Below, piece by piece: positions 37,933-51,954 of a stretch of DNA of 64,000 nucleotides (positions are counted from its first letter, which is position 1; every line of letters starts with the position of its first letter). The position numbers were made by a program, and so were the translations under genes. The notes beneath the pieces were generated by a model. That model did not search any database, had not been told where the DNA came from, and saw only the letters and a program-made list of their open reading frames with translations. The DNA is from Auanema rhodensis (taxonomy: Eukaryota > Nematoda > Chromadorea > Rhabditida > Rhabditidae): contig OZ059900.1 in the NCBI GenBank assembly GCA_964057225.1, positions 20,413,638 through 20,477,637 of the forward strand, in the 5' to 3' direction.

Positions 37933-38958
37933 ACCCCTGTTTTTTTGTCGTGAAAGTGGAACTAGACGTTGTACGAACAAATTTGAGCTAGGTTTCATTG
38001 ACATTGCATGAGTTTGAACACAAGAAATCGTAAGTCAAAACCTTGTTTACAGCGAAATTTTCAAAAACTGGTTTTCCAGCATAATAAAATATTTCTCATG
38101 GGAAATACTGTGTTTTTGTATTTTTCTAGTGTTCAGCATGTAAAATGTTTCATTTTAGTATGTAACACGCTGAAATTCGTTGCATTTGATGACTCATATG
38201 AACAAAAATCGATTTAATCAATATTAGCCATAAGGGGCGTGCCCTCAGAATATGCTAATTTCCTTAATTTTCTAACCCCTGTTTTTTTGTCGTGAAAGTG
38301 GAACTAGACGTTGTACGAACAATTTTGAGCTAGGTTTCATTGACATTGCATGAGTTTGAACACATGAAATCGTAAGTCAAAACCTTGTTTACAGCGAAAT
38401 TTCCAAAAACTGGTTTTCCAGCATAATAAAATATTTCTCGTGGGAAATACTGTGTTTTTGTATTTTTCTAGTGTTCAGCATGTAAAATGCTTTATTTTAG
38501 TATGTAACACGCTGAAATTCGTTGCATTTGACGACTCATATGAACAAAAATCGATTTAATCAATATTAGCCATAAGGGGCGTGCCCTCAGAATATGCTAA
38601 TTTCCTTAATTTTCTAACCCCTGTTTTTTTGTCGTGAAAGTGGAAGTAGACGTTGTACGAACAATTTTGAGCTAGGTTTCATTGACATTGCATGAATTTG
38701 AACACATGAAATCGTAAGTCAAAACCTTGTTTACAGCGAAATTTCCAAAAACTGGTTTTCCAGCATAATAAAATATTTCTCATGGGAAATACTGTGTTTT
38801 TGTATTTTTCTAGTGTTCAGCATGTAAAATGCTTCATTTTAGTATGTAACACGCTGAAATTCGTTGCATTTGACGACTCATATGAACAAAAATCGATTTA
38901 ATCAATATTAGCCATAAGGGGCGTGCCCTCAGAATATGCTAATTTCCTTAATTTTCTA
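37249..38958 (+). repeat. 5 monomers repeated at 12-mer spacing, copy 1 (monomers 110-114)
   Basis: AAACTTGAG/CACAAG; GCATGAATT; CACAAG with AATGTTTCA and GATGACT; TCTCGTGG with TTTATTTT; GGAAGTAG/GCATGAATT. Repeated 4104 bp (12 monomers) downstream. It overlaps the 7-mer-spaced block, so successive duplications of different size used overlapping segments. Confidence 0.85.
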
Positions 38959-40326
38959 ACCCCTGTTTTTTTGTCGTGAAAGTGGAACTAGACGTTGTAC
39001 GAACAAATTTGAGCTAGGTTTCATTGACATTGCATGAGTTTGAACACAAGAAATCGTAAGTCAAAACCTTGTTTACAGCGAAATTTCCAAAAACTGGTTT
39101 TCCAGCATAATAAAATATTTCTCATGGGAAGTACTGTGTTTTTGTATTTTTCTAGTGTTCAGCATGTAAAATGCTTCATTTTAGTATGTAACACGCTGAA
39201 ATTCGTTGCATTTGACGACTCATATGAACAAAAATCGATTTAATCAATATTAGCCATAAGGGGCGTGCCCTCAGAATATGCTAATTTCCTTAATTTTCTA
39301 ACCCCTGTTTTTTTGTCGTGAAAGTGGAACTAGACGTTGTACGAACAATTTTGAGCTAGGTTTCATTGACATTGCATGAGTTTGAACACATGAAATCGTA
39401 AGTCAAAACCTTGTTTACAGCGAAATTTCCAAAAACTGGTTTTCCAGCATAATAAAATATTTCTCATGGGAAATACTGTGTTTTTGTATTTTTCTAGTGT
39501 TCAGCATGTAAAATGCTTCATTTTAGTATGTAACACGCTGAAATTCGTTGCATTTGACGACTCATATGAACAAAAATCGATTTAATCAATATTAGCCATA
39601 AGGGGCGTGCCCTCAGAATATGCTAATTTCCTTAATTTTCTAACCCCTGTTTTTTTGTCGTGAAAGTGGAACTAGACGTTGTACGAACAAATTTGAGCTA
39701 GGTTTCATTGACATTGCATGAGTTTGAACACAAGAAATCGTAAGTCAAAACCTTGTTTACAGCGAAATTTTCAAAAACTGGTTTTCCAGCATAATAAAAT
39801 ATTTCTCATGGGAAATACTGTGTTTTTGTATTTTTCTAGTGTTCAGCATGTAAAATGCTTCATTTTAGTATGTAACACGCTGAAATTCGTTGCATTTGAC
39901 GACTCATATGAACAAAAATCGATTTAATCAATATTAGCCATAAGGGGCGTGCCCTCAGAATATGCTAATTTCCTTAATTTTCTAACCCCTGTTTTTTTGT
40001 CGTGAAAGTGGAACTAGACGTTGTACGAACAATTTTGAGCTAGGTTTCATTGACATTGCATGAATTTGAACACATGAAATCGTAAGTCAAAACCTTGTTT
40101 ACAGCGAAATTTCCAAAAACTGGTTTTCCAGCATAATAAAATATTTCTCATGGGAAATACTGTGTTTTTGTATTTTTCTAGTGTTCAGCATGTAAAATGC
40201 TTCATTTTAGTATGTAACACGCTGAAATTCGTTGCATTTGACGACTCATATGAACAAAAATCGATTTAATCAATATTAGCCATAAGGGGCGTGCCCTCAG
40301 AATATGCTAATTTCCTTAATTTTCTA
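38617..40326 (+). repeat. 5 monomers repeated at 7-mer spacing, copy 2 (monomers 114-118)
   Basis: Copy of 36223-37932. One difference was seen: AAATTTGAG in place of AAACTTGAG in the fourth monomer. Confidence 0.85.
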
Positions 40327-41352
40327 ACCCCTGTTTTTTTGTCGTGAAAGTGGAACTAGACGTTGTACGAACAAATTTGAGCTAGGTTTCATTGACATTG
40401 CATGAGTTTGAACACAAGAAATCGTAAGTCAAAACCTTGTTTACAGCGAAATTTCCAAAAACTGGTTTTCCAGCATAATAAAATATTTCTCATGGGAAAT
40501 ACTGTGTTTTTGTATTTTTCTAGTGTTCAGCATGTAAAATGCTTCATTTTAGTATGTAACACGCTGAAATTCGTTGCATTTGACGACTCATATGAACAAA
40601 AATCGATTTAATCAATATTAGCCATAAGGGGCGTGCCCTCAGAATATGCTAATTTCCTTAATTTTCTAACCCCTGTTTTTTTGTCGTGAAAGTGGAACTA
40701 GACGTTGTACGAACAAACTTGAGCTAGGTTTCATTGACATTGCATGAGTTTGAACACAAGAAATCGTAAGTCAAAACCTTGTTTACAGCGAAATTTTCAA
40801 AAACTGGTTTTCCAGCATAATAAAATATTTCTCATGGGAAATACTGTGTTTTTGTATTTTTCTAGTGTTCAGCATGTAAAATGCTTCATTTTAGTATGTA
40901 ACACGCTGAAATTCGTTGCATTTGACGACTCATATGAACAAAAATCGATTTAATCAATATTAGCCATAAGGGGCGTGCCCTCAGAATATGCTAATTTCCT
41001 TAATTTTCTAACCCCTGTTTTTTTGTCGTGAAAGTGGAACTAGACGTTGTACGAACAATTTTGAGCTAGGTTTCATTGACATTGCATGAGTTTGAACACA
41101 TGAAATCGTAAGTCAAAACCTTGTTTACAGCGAAATTTCCAAAAACTGGTTTTCCAGCATAATAAAATATTTCTCATGGGAAATACTGTGTTTTTGTATT
41201 TTTCTAGTGTTCAGCATGTAAAATGCTTCATTTTAGTATGTAACACGCTGAAATTCGTTGCATTTGACGACTCATATGAACAAAAATCGATTTAATCAAT
41301 ATTAGCCATAAGGGGCGTGCCCTCAGAATATGCTAATTTCCTTAATTTTCTA

Positions 41353-43062
41353 ACCCCTGTTTTTTTGTCGTGAAAGTGGAACTAGACGTTGTACGAACAA
41401 ACTTGAGCTAGGTTTCATTGACATTGCATGAGTTTGAACACAAGAAATCGTAAGTCAAAACCTTGTTTACAGCGAAATTTTCAAAAACTGGTTTTCCAGC
41501 ATAATAAAATATTTCTCATGGGAAATACTGTGTTTTTGTATTTTTCTAGTGTTCAGCATGTAAAATGCTTCATTTTAGTATGTAACACGCTGAAATTCGT
41601 TGCATTTGACGACTCATATGAACAAAAATCGATTTAATCAATATTAGCCATAAGGGGCGTGCCCTCAGAATATGCTAATTTCCTTAATTTTCTAACCCCT
41701 GTTTTTTTGTCGTGAAAGTGGAACTAGACGTTGTACGAACAATTTTGAGCTAGGTTTCATTGACATTGCATGAATTTGAACACATGAAATCGTAAGTCAA
41801 AACCTTGTTTACAGCGAAATTTCCAAAAACTGGTTTTCCAGCATAATAAAATATTTCTCATGGGAAATACTGTGTTTTTGTATTTTTCTAGTGTTCAGCA
41901 TGTAAAATGCTTCATTTTAGTATGTAACACGCTGAAATTCGTTGCATTTGACGACTCATATGAACAAAAATCGATTTAATCAATATTAGCCATAAGGGGC
42001 GTGCCCTCAGAATATGCTAATTTCCTTAATTTTCTAACCCCTGTTTTTTTGTCGTGAAAGTGGAACTAGACGTTGTACGAACAAATTTGAGCTAGGTTTC
42101 ATTGACATTGCATGAGTTTGAACACAAGAAATCGTAAGTCAAAACCTTGTTTACAGCGAAATTTTCAAAAACTGGTTTTCCAGCATAATAAAATATTTCT
42201 CATGGGAAATACTGTGTTTTTGTATTTTTCTAGTGTTCAGCATGTAAAATGTTTCATTTTAGTATGTAACACGCTGAAATTCGTTGCATTTGATGACTCA
42301 TATGAACAAAAATCGATTTAATCAATATTAGCCATAAGGGGCGTGCCCTCAGAATATGCTAATTTCCTTAATTTTCTAACCCCTGTTTTTTTGTCGTGAA
42401 AGTGGAACTAGACGTTGTACGAACAATTTTGAGCTAGGTTTCATTGACATTGCATGAGTTTGAACACATGAAATCGTAAGTCAAAACCTTGTTTACAGCG
42501 AAATTTCCAAAAACTGGTTTTCCAGCATAATAAAATATTTCTCGTGGGAAATACTGTGTTTTTGTATTTTTCTAGTGTTCAGCATGTAAAATGCTTTATT
42601 TTAGTATGTAACACGCTGAAATTCGTTGCATTTGACGACTCATATGAACAAAAATCGATTTAATCAATATTAGCCATAAGGGGCGTGCCCTCAGAATATG
42701 CTAATTTCCTTAATTTTCTAACCCCTGTTTTTTTGTCGTGAAAGTGGAAGTAGACGTTGTACGAACAATTTTGAGCTAGGTTTCATTGACATTGCATGAA
42801 TTTGAACACATGAAATCGTAAGTCAAAACCTTGTTTACAGCGAAATTTCCAAAAACTGGTTTTCCAGCATAATAAAATATTTCTCATGGGAAGTACTGTG
42901 TTTTTGTATTTTTCTAGTGTTCAGCATGTAAAATGCTTCATTTTAGTATGTAACACGCTGAAATTCGTTGCATTTGACGACTCATATGAACAAAAATCGA
43001 TTTAATCAATATTAGCCATAAGGGGCGTGCCCTCAGAATATGCTAATTTCCTTAATTTTCTA
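41353..43062 (+). repeat. 5 monomers repeated at 12-mer spacing, copy 2 (monomers 122-126)
   Basis: Copy of 37249-38958; the last monomer additionally has GGAAGTACT. The GATGACT then TCTCGTGG pair occurs a third time at 44089-44772, but there the second monomer lacks TTTATTTT. Confidence 0.85.
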
Positions 43063-46000
43063 ACCCCTGTTTTTTTGTCGTGAAAGTGGAACTAGACGTT
43101 GTACGAACAATTTTGAGCTAGGTTTCATTGACATTGCATGAGTTTGAACACATGAAATCGTAAGTCAAAACCTTGTTTACAGCGAAATTTCCAAAAACTG
43201 GTTTTCCAGCATAATAAAATATTTCTCATGGGAAATACTGTGTTTTTGTATTTTTCTAGTGTTCAGCATGTAAAATGCTTCATTTTAGTATGTAACACGC
43301 TGAAATTCGTTGCATTTGACGACTCATATGAACAAAAATCGATTTAATCAATATTAGCCATAAGGGGCGTGCCCTCAGAATATGCTAATTTCCTTAATTT
43401 TCTAACCCCTGTTTTTTTGTCGTGAAAGTGGAACTAGACGTTGTACGAACAAATTTGAGCTAGGTTTCATTGACATTGCATGAGTTTGAACACAAGAAAT
43501 CGTAAGTCAAAACCTTGTTTACAGCGAAATTTTCAAAAACTGGTTTTCCAGCATAATAAAATATTTCTCATGGGAAATACTGTGTTTTTGTATTTTTCTA
43601 GTGTTCAGCATGTAAAATGCTTCATTTTAGTATGTAACACGCTGAAATTCGTTGCATTTGACGACTCATATGAACAAAAATCGATTTAATCAATATTAGC
43701 CATAAGGGGCGTGCCCTCAGAATATGCTAATTTCCTTAATTTTCTAACCCCTGTTTTTTTGTCGTGAAAGTGGAACTAGACGTTGTACGAACAATTTTGA
43801 GCTAGGTTTCATTGACATTGCATGAATTTGAACACATGAAATCGTAAGTCAAAACCTTGTTTACAGCGAAATTTCCAAAAACTGGTTTTCCAGCATAATA
43901 AAATATTTCTCATGGGAAATACTGTGTTTTTGTATTTTTCTAGTGTTCAGCATGTAAAATGCTTCATTTTAGTATGTAACACGCTGAAATTCGTTGCATT
44001 TGACGACTCATATGAACAAAAATCGATTTAATCAATATTAGCCATAAGGGGCGTGCCCTCAGAATATGCTAATTTCCTTAATTTTCTAACCCCTGTTTTT
44101 TTGTCGTGAAAGTGGAACTAGACGTTGTACGAACAAATTTGAGCTAGGTTTCATTGACATTGCATGAGTTTGAACACAAGAAATCGTAAGTCAAAACCTT
44201 GTTTACAGCGAAATTTTCAAAAACTGGTTTTCCAGCATAATAAAATATTTCTCATGGGAAATACTGTGTTTTTGTATTTTTCTAGTGTTCAGCATGTAAA
44301 ATGTTTCATTTTAGTATGTAACACGCTGAAATTCGTTGCATTTGATGACTCATATGAACAAAAATCGATTTAATCAATATTAGCCATAAGGGGCGTGCCC
44401 TCAGAATATGCTAATTTCCTTAATTTTCTAACCCCTGTTTTTTTGTCGTGAAAGTGGAACTAGACGTTGTACGAACAATTTTGAGCTAGGTTTCATTGAC
44501 ATTGCATGAGTTTGAACACATGAAATCGTAAGTCAAAACCTTGTTTACAGCGAAATTTCCAAAAACTGGTTTTCCAGCATAATAAAATATTTCTCGTGGG
44601 AAATACTGTGTTTTTGTATTTTTCTAGTGTTCAGCATGTAAAATGCTTCATTTTAGTATGTAACACGCTGAAATTCGTTGCATTTGACGACTCATATGAA
44701 CAAAAATCGATTTAATCAATATTAGCCATAAGGGGCGTGCCCTCAGAATATGCTAATTTCCTTAATTTTCTAACCCCTGTTTTTTTGTCGTGAAAGTGGA
44801 ACTAGACGTTCTACGAACAATTTTGAGCTAGGTTTCATTGACATTGCATGAGTTTGAACACAAGAAATCGTAAGTCAAAACCTTGTTTACAGCGAAATTT
44901 TCAAAAACTGGTTTTCCAGCATAATAAAATATTTCTCATGGGAAATACTGTGTTTTTGTATTTTTCTAGTGTTCAGCATGTAAAATGCTTCATTTTAGTA
45001 TGTAACACGCTGAAATTCGTTGCATTTGATGACTCATATGAACAAAAATCGATTTAATCAATATTAGCCATAAGGGGCGTGCCCTCAGAATATGCTAATT
45101 TCCTTAATTTTCTAACCCCTGTTTTTTTGTCGTGAAAGTGGAACTAGACGTTGTACGAACAATTTTGAGCTAGGTTTCATTGACATTGCATGAGTTTGAA
45201 CACATGAAATCGTAAGTCAAAACCTTGTTTACAGCGAAATTTCCAAAAACTGGTTTTCCAGCATAATAAAATATTTCTCGTGGGAAATACTGTGTTTTTG
45301 TATTTTTCTAGTGTTCAGCATGTAAAATGCTTCATTTTAGTATGTAACACGCTGAAATTCGTTGCATTTGACGACTCATATGAACAAAAATCGATTTAAT
45401 CAATATTAGCCATAAGGGGCGTGCCCTCAGAATATGCTAATTTCCTTAATTTTCTAACCCCTGTTTTTTTGTCGTGAAAGTGGAACTAGACGTTCTACGA
45501 ACAATTTTGAGCTAGGTTTCATTGACATTGCATGAATTTGAACACATGAAATCGTAAGTCAAAACCTTGTTTACAGCGAAATTTCCAAAAACTGGTTTTC
45601 CAGCATAATAAAATATTTCTCATGGGAAATACTGTGTTTTTGTATTTTTCTAGTGTTCAGCATGTAAAATGCTTCATTTTAGTATGTAAAACGCTGAAAT
45701 TCGTTGCATTTGACGACTCATATGAACAAAAATCGATTTAATCAATATTAGCCATAAGGGGCGTGCCCTCAGAATATGCTAATTTCCTTAATTTTCTAAC
45801 CCCTGTTTTTTTGTCGTGAAAGTGGAACTAGACGTTGTACGAACAAATTTGAGCTAGGTTTCATTGACATTGCATGAGTTTGAACACAAGAAATCGTAAG
45901 TCAAAACCTTGTTTACAGCGAAATTTTCAAAAACTGGTTTTCCAGCATAATAAAATATTTCTCATGGGAAATACTGTGTTTTTGTATTTTTCTAGTGTTC

Positions 46001-49000
46001 AGCATGTAAAATGCTTCATTTTAGTATGTAACACGCTGAAATTCGTTGCATTTGACGACTCATATGAACAAAAATCGATTTAATCAATATTAGCCATAAG
46101 GGGCGTGCCCTCAGAATATGCTAATTTCCTTAATTTTCTAACCCCTGTTTTTTTGTCGTGAAAGTGGAAGTAGACGTTGTACGAACAATTTTGAGCTAGG
46201 TTTCATTGACATTGCATGAGTTTGAACACATGAAATCGTAAGTCAAAACCTTGTTTACAGCGAAATTTCCAAAAACTGGTTTTCCAGCATAATAAAATAT
46301 TTCTCATGGGAAATACTGTGTTTTTGTATTTTTCTAGTGTTCAGCATGTAAAATGCTTCATTTCAGTATGTAACACGCTGAAATTCGTTGCATTTGACGA
46401 CGCATATGAACAAAAATCGATTTAATCAATATTAGCCATAAGGGGCGTGCCCTCAGAATATGCTAATTTCCTTAATTTTCTAACCCCTGTTTTTTTGTCG
46501 TGAAAGTGGAACTAGACGTTGTACGAACAATTTTGAGCTAGGTTTCATTGACATTGCATGAGTTTGAACACATGAAATCGTAAGTCAAAACCTTGTTTAC
46601 AGCGAAATTTCCAAAAACTGGTTTTCCAGCATAATAAAATATTTCTCATGGGAAACACTGTGTTTTTGTATTTTTCTAGTGTTCAGCATGTAAAATGCTT
46701 CATTTTAGTATGTAACACGCTGAAATTCGTTGCATTTGATGACTCATATGAACAAAAATCGATTTAATCAATATTAGCCATAAGGGGCGTGCCCTCAGAA
46801 TATGCTAATTCCCTTAATTTTCTAACCCCTGTTTTTTTGTCGTGAAAGTGGAACTAGACGTTGTACGAACAATTTTGAGCTAGGTTTCATTGACATTGCA
46901 TGAATTTGAACACATGAAATCGTAAGTCAAAACCTTGTTTACAGCGAAATTTCCAAAAACTGGTTTTCCAGCATAATAAAATATTTCTCATGGGAAATAC
47001 TGTGTTTTTGTATTTTTCTAGTGTTCAGCATGTAATATGCTTCATTTTAGTATGTAACACGCTGAAATTCGTTGCATTTGACGACTCATATGAACAAAAA
47101 TCGATTTAATCAATATTAGCCATAAGGGGCGTGCCCTCAGAATATGCTAATTTCCTTAATTTTCTAACCCCTGTTTTTTTGTCGTGAAAGTGGAACTAGA
47201 CGTTGTACGAACAAACATGAGCTAGGTTTCATTGACATTGCATGAGTTTGAACACAAGAAATCGTAAGTCAAAACCTTGTTTACAGCGAAATTTTCAAAA
47301 ACTGGTTTTCCAGCATAATAAAATATTTCTCATGGGAAATACTGTGTTTTTGTATTTTTCTAGTGTTCAGCATGTAAAATGCTTCATTTTAGTATGTAAC
47401 ACGCTGAAATTCGTTGCATTTGACGACTCATATGAACAAAAATCGATTTAATCAATATTAGCCATAAGGGGCGTGCCCTCAGAATATGCTAATTTCCTTA
47501 ATTTTCTAACCCCTGTTTTTTTGACGTGAAAGTGGAACTAGACGTTGTACGAACAAACTTGAGCTAGGTTTCATTGACATTGCATGAGTTTGAACACAAG
47601 AAATCGTAAGTCAAAACCTTGTTTACAGCGAAATTTCCAAAAACTGGTTTTCCAGCATAATAAAATATTTCTCGTGGGAAATACTGTGTTTTTGTATTTT
47701 TCTAGTGTTCAGCATGTAAAATGCTTCATTTTAGTATGTAACACGCTGAAATTCGTTGCATTTGACGACTCATATGAACAAAAATCGATTTAATCAATAT
47801 TAGCCATAAGGGGCGTGCCCTCAGAATATGCTAATTTCCTTAATTTTCTAACCCCTGTTTTTTTGTCGTGAAAGTGGAACTAGACGTTCTACGAACAATT
47901 TTGAGCTAGGTTTCATTGACATTGCATGAGTTTGAACACATGAAATCGTAAGTCAAAACCTTGTTTACAGCGAAATTTCCAAAAACTGGTTTTCCAGCAT
48001 AATAAAATATTTCTCATGGGAAATACTGTGTTTTTGTATTTTTCTAGTGTTCAGCATGTAAAATGCTTCATTTTAGTATGTAACACGCTGAAATTCGTTG
48101 CATTTGACGACTCATATGAACAAAAATCGATTTAATCAATATTAGCCATAAGGGGCGTGCCCTCAGAATATGCTAATTTCCTTAATTTTCTAACCCCTCT
48201 TTTTTTGTCGTGAAAGTGGAACTAGACGTTGTACGAACAATTTTGAGCTAGGTTTCATTGACATTGCATGAGTTTGAACACATGAAATCGTAAGTCAAAA
48301 CCTTGTTTACAGCGAAATTTCCAAAAACTGGTTTTCCAGCATAATAAAATATTTCTCATGGGAAATACTGTGTTTTTGTATTTTTCTAGTGTTCAGCATG
48401 TAAAATGCTTCATTTTAGTATGTAACACGCTAAAATTCGTTGCATTTGACGACTCATATGAACAAAAATCGATTTAATCAATATTAGCCATAAGGGGCGT
48501 GCCCTCAGAATATGCTAATTTCCTTAATTTTCTAACCCCTGTTTTTTTGTCGTGAAAGTGGAACTAGACGTTGTACGAACAATTTTGAGCTAGGTTTCAT
48601 TGACATTGCATGAATTTGAACACATGAAATCGTAAGTCAAAACCTTGTTTACAGCGAAATTTCCAAAAACTGGTTTTCCAGCATAATAAAATATTTCTCA
48701 TGGGAAATACTGTGTTTTTGTATTTTTCTAGTGTTCAGCATGTAATATGCTTCATTTTAGTATGTAACACGCTGAAATTCGTTGCATTTGACGACTCATA
48801 TGAACAAAAATCGATTTAATCAATATTAGCCATAAGGGGCGTGCCCTCAGAATATGCTAATTTCCTTAATTTTCTAACCCCTGTTTTTTTGTCGTGAAAG
48901 TGGAACTAGACGTTGTACAAACAAATTTGAGCTAGGTTTCATTGACATTGCATGAGTTTGAACACAAGAAATCGTAAGTCAAAACCTTGTTTACAGCGAA

Positions 49001-50244
49001 ATTTCCAAAAACTGGTTTTCCAGCATAATAAAATATTTCTCATGGGAAATACTGTGTTTTTGTATTTTTCTAGTGTTCAGCATGTAAAATGCTTCATTTT
49101 AGTATGTAACACGCTGAAATTCGTTGCATTTGACGACTCATATGAACAAAAATCGATTTAATCAATATTAGCCATAAGGGGCGTGCCCTCAGAATATGCT
49201 AATTTCCTTAATTTTCTAACCCCTGTTTTTTTGTCGTGAAAGTGGAACTAGACGTTGTACGAACAAACTTGAGCTAGGTTTCATTGACATTGCATGAATT
49301 TGAACACAAGAAATCGTAAGTCAAAACCTTGTTTACAGCGAAATTTCCAAAAACTGGTTTTCCAACATAATAAAATATTTCTCATGGGAAATACTGTGTT
49401 TTTGTATTTTTCTAGTGTTCAGCATGTAAAATGCTTCATTTTAGTATGTAACACGCTGAAATTCGTTGCATTTGACGACTCATATGAACAAAAATCGATT
49501 TAATCAATATTAGCCATAAGGGGCGTGCCCTCAGAATATGCTAATTTCCTTAATTTTCTAACCCCTGTTTTTTTGTCGTGAAAGTGGAACTAGACGTTGT
49601 ACGAACAATTTTGAGCTAGGTTTCATTGACATTGCATGAGTTTGAACACATGAAATCGTAAGTCAAAACCTTGTTTACAGCGAAATTTTCAAAAACTGGT
49701 TTTCCAGCATAATAAAATATTTCTCATGGGAAATACTGTGTTTTTGTATTTTTCTAGTGTTCAGCATGTAAAATGCTTCATTTTAGTATGTAACACGCTG
49801 AAATTCGTTGCATTTGACGACTCATATGAACAAAAATCGATTTAATCAATATTAGCCATAAGGGGCGTGCCCTCAGAATATGCTAATTTCCTTAATTTTC
49901 TAACCCCTGTTTTTTTGTCGTGAAAGTGGAACTAGACGTTGTACGAACAAATTTGAGCTAGGTTTCATTGACATTGCATGAGTTTGAACACAAGAAATCG
50001 TAAGTCAAAACCTTGTTTACAGCGAAATTTTCAAAAACTGGTTTTCCAGCATAATAAAATATTTCTCATGGGAAATACTGTGTTTTTGTATTTTTCTAGT
50101 GTTCAGCATGTAAAATGCTTCATTTTAGTATGTAACACGCTGAAATTCGTTGCATTTGACGACTCATATGAACAAAAATCGATTTAATCAATATTAGCCA
50201 TAAGGGGCGTGCCCTCAGAATATGCTAATTTCCTTAATTTTCTA
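43063..50244 (+). repeat. Domain B1 right part: mixed monomer order (monomers 127-147)
   Basis: All units are 342 bp and of B1 types, but I see no long tandem HOR. Notable are three GTTCTACG (G39C) monomers at 44773, 45457 and 47851, and two GTAATATGC (A212T) monomers at 46825 and 48535, 1710 bp apart. There is an isolated GGAAGTAG/TTTCAGT/GACGCAT copy at 46141, and one monomer with ACATGAG plus CACAAG at 47167. Rare markers are scattered, as expected if short exchanges shuffle units. Confidence 0.7.
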
Positions 50245-51270
50245 ACCCCTGTTTTTTTGTCGTGAAAGTGGAACTAGACGTTGTACGAACAATTTTGAGC
50301 TAGGTTTCATTGACATTGCATGAGTTTGAACACATGAAATCGTAAGTCAAAACCTTGTTTACAGCGAAATTTCCAAAAACTGGTTTTCCAGCATAATAAA
50401 ATATTTCTCATGGGAAGTACTGTGTTTTTGTATTTTTCTAGTGTTCAGCATGTAAAATGCTTCATTTTAGTATGTAACACGCTGAAATTCGTTGCATTTG
50501 ACGACTCATATGAACAAAAATCGATTTAATCAATATTAGCCATAAGGGGCGTGCCCTCAGAATATGCTAATTTCCTTAATTTTCTAACCCCTGTTTTTTT
50601 GTCGTGAAAGTGGAACTAGACGTTGTACGAACAATTTTGAGCTAGGTTTCATTGACATTGCATGAGTTTGAACACATGAAATCGTAAGTCAAAACCTTGT
50701 TTACAGCGAAATTTCCAAAAACTGGTTTTCCAGCATAATAAAATATTTCTCATGGGAAATACTGTGTTTTTGTATTTTTCTGGTGTTCAGCATGTAAAAT
50801 GCTTCATTTTAGTATGTAACACGCTGAAATTCGTTGCATTTGACGACTAATATGAACAAAAATCGATTTAATCAATATTAGCCATAAGGGGCGTGCCCTC
50901 AGAATATGCTAATTTCCTTAATTTTCTAACCCCTGTTTTTTTGTCGTGAAAGTGGAACTAGACGTTGTACGAACAAACTTGAGCTAGGTTTCATTGACAT
51001 TGCATGAGTTTGAACACAAGAAATCGTAAGTCAAAACCTTGTTTACAGCGAAATTTTCAAAAACTGGTTTTCCAGCATAATAAAATATTTCTCATGGGAA
51101 ATACTGTGTTTTTGTATTTTTCTAGTGTTCAGCATGTAAAATGCTTCATTTTAGTATGTAACACGCTGAAATTCGTTGCATTTGACGACTCATATGAACA
51201 AAAATCGATTTAATCAATATTAGCCATAAGGGGCGTGCCCTCAGAATATGCTAATTTCCTTAATTTTCTA
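50245..51270 (+). repeat. 3 monomers repeated at 5-mer spacing, copy 1 (monomers 148-150)
   Basis: GGAAGTACT; TCTGGTG with GACTAAT; AAACTTGAG/CACAAG/TTTTC. The series recurs 1710 bp downstream at 51955-52979. The intervening monomers include the first GACTTTG copy (51613-51954). Confidence 0.88.
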
Positions 51271-51954
51271 ACCCCTGTTTTTTTGTCGTGAAAGTGGAAC
51301 TAGACGTTGTACGAACAATTTTGAGCTAGGTTTCATTGACATTGCATGAGTTTGAACACATGAAATCGTAAGTCAAAACCTTGTTTACAGCGAAATTTCC
51401 AAAAACTGGTTTTCCAGCATAATAAAATATTTCTCATGGGAAATACTGTGTTTTTGTATTTTTCTAGTGTTCAGCATGTAAAATGCTTCATTTTAGTATG
51501 TAACACGCTGAAATTCGTTGCATTTGACGACTCATATGAACAAAAATCGATTTAATCAATATTAGCCATAAGGGGCGTGCCCTCAGAATATGCTAATTTC
51601 CTTAATTTTCTAACCCCTGTTTTTTTGTCGTGAAAGTGGAACTAGACGTTGTACGAACAATTTTTAGCTAGGTTTCATTGACTTTGCATGAGTTTGAACA
51701 CATGAAATCGTAAGTCAAAACCTTGTTTACAGCGAAATTTCCAAAAACTGGTTTTCCAGCATAATAAAATATTTCTCATGGGAAATACTGTGTTTTTGTA
51801 TTTTTCTAGTGTTCAGCATGTAAAATGCTTCATTTTAGTATGTAACACGCTGAAATTCGTTGCATTTGACGACTCATATGAACAAAAATCGATTTAATCA
51901 ATATTAGCCATAAGGGGCGTGCCCTCAGAATATGCTAATTTCCTTAATTTTCTA

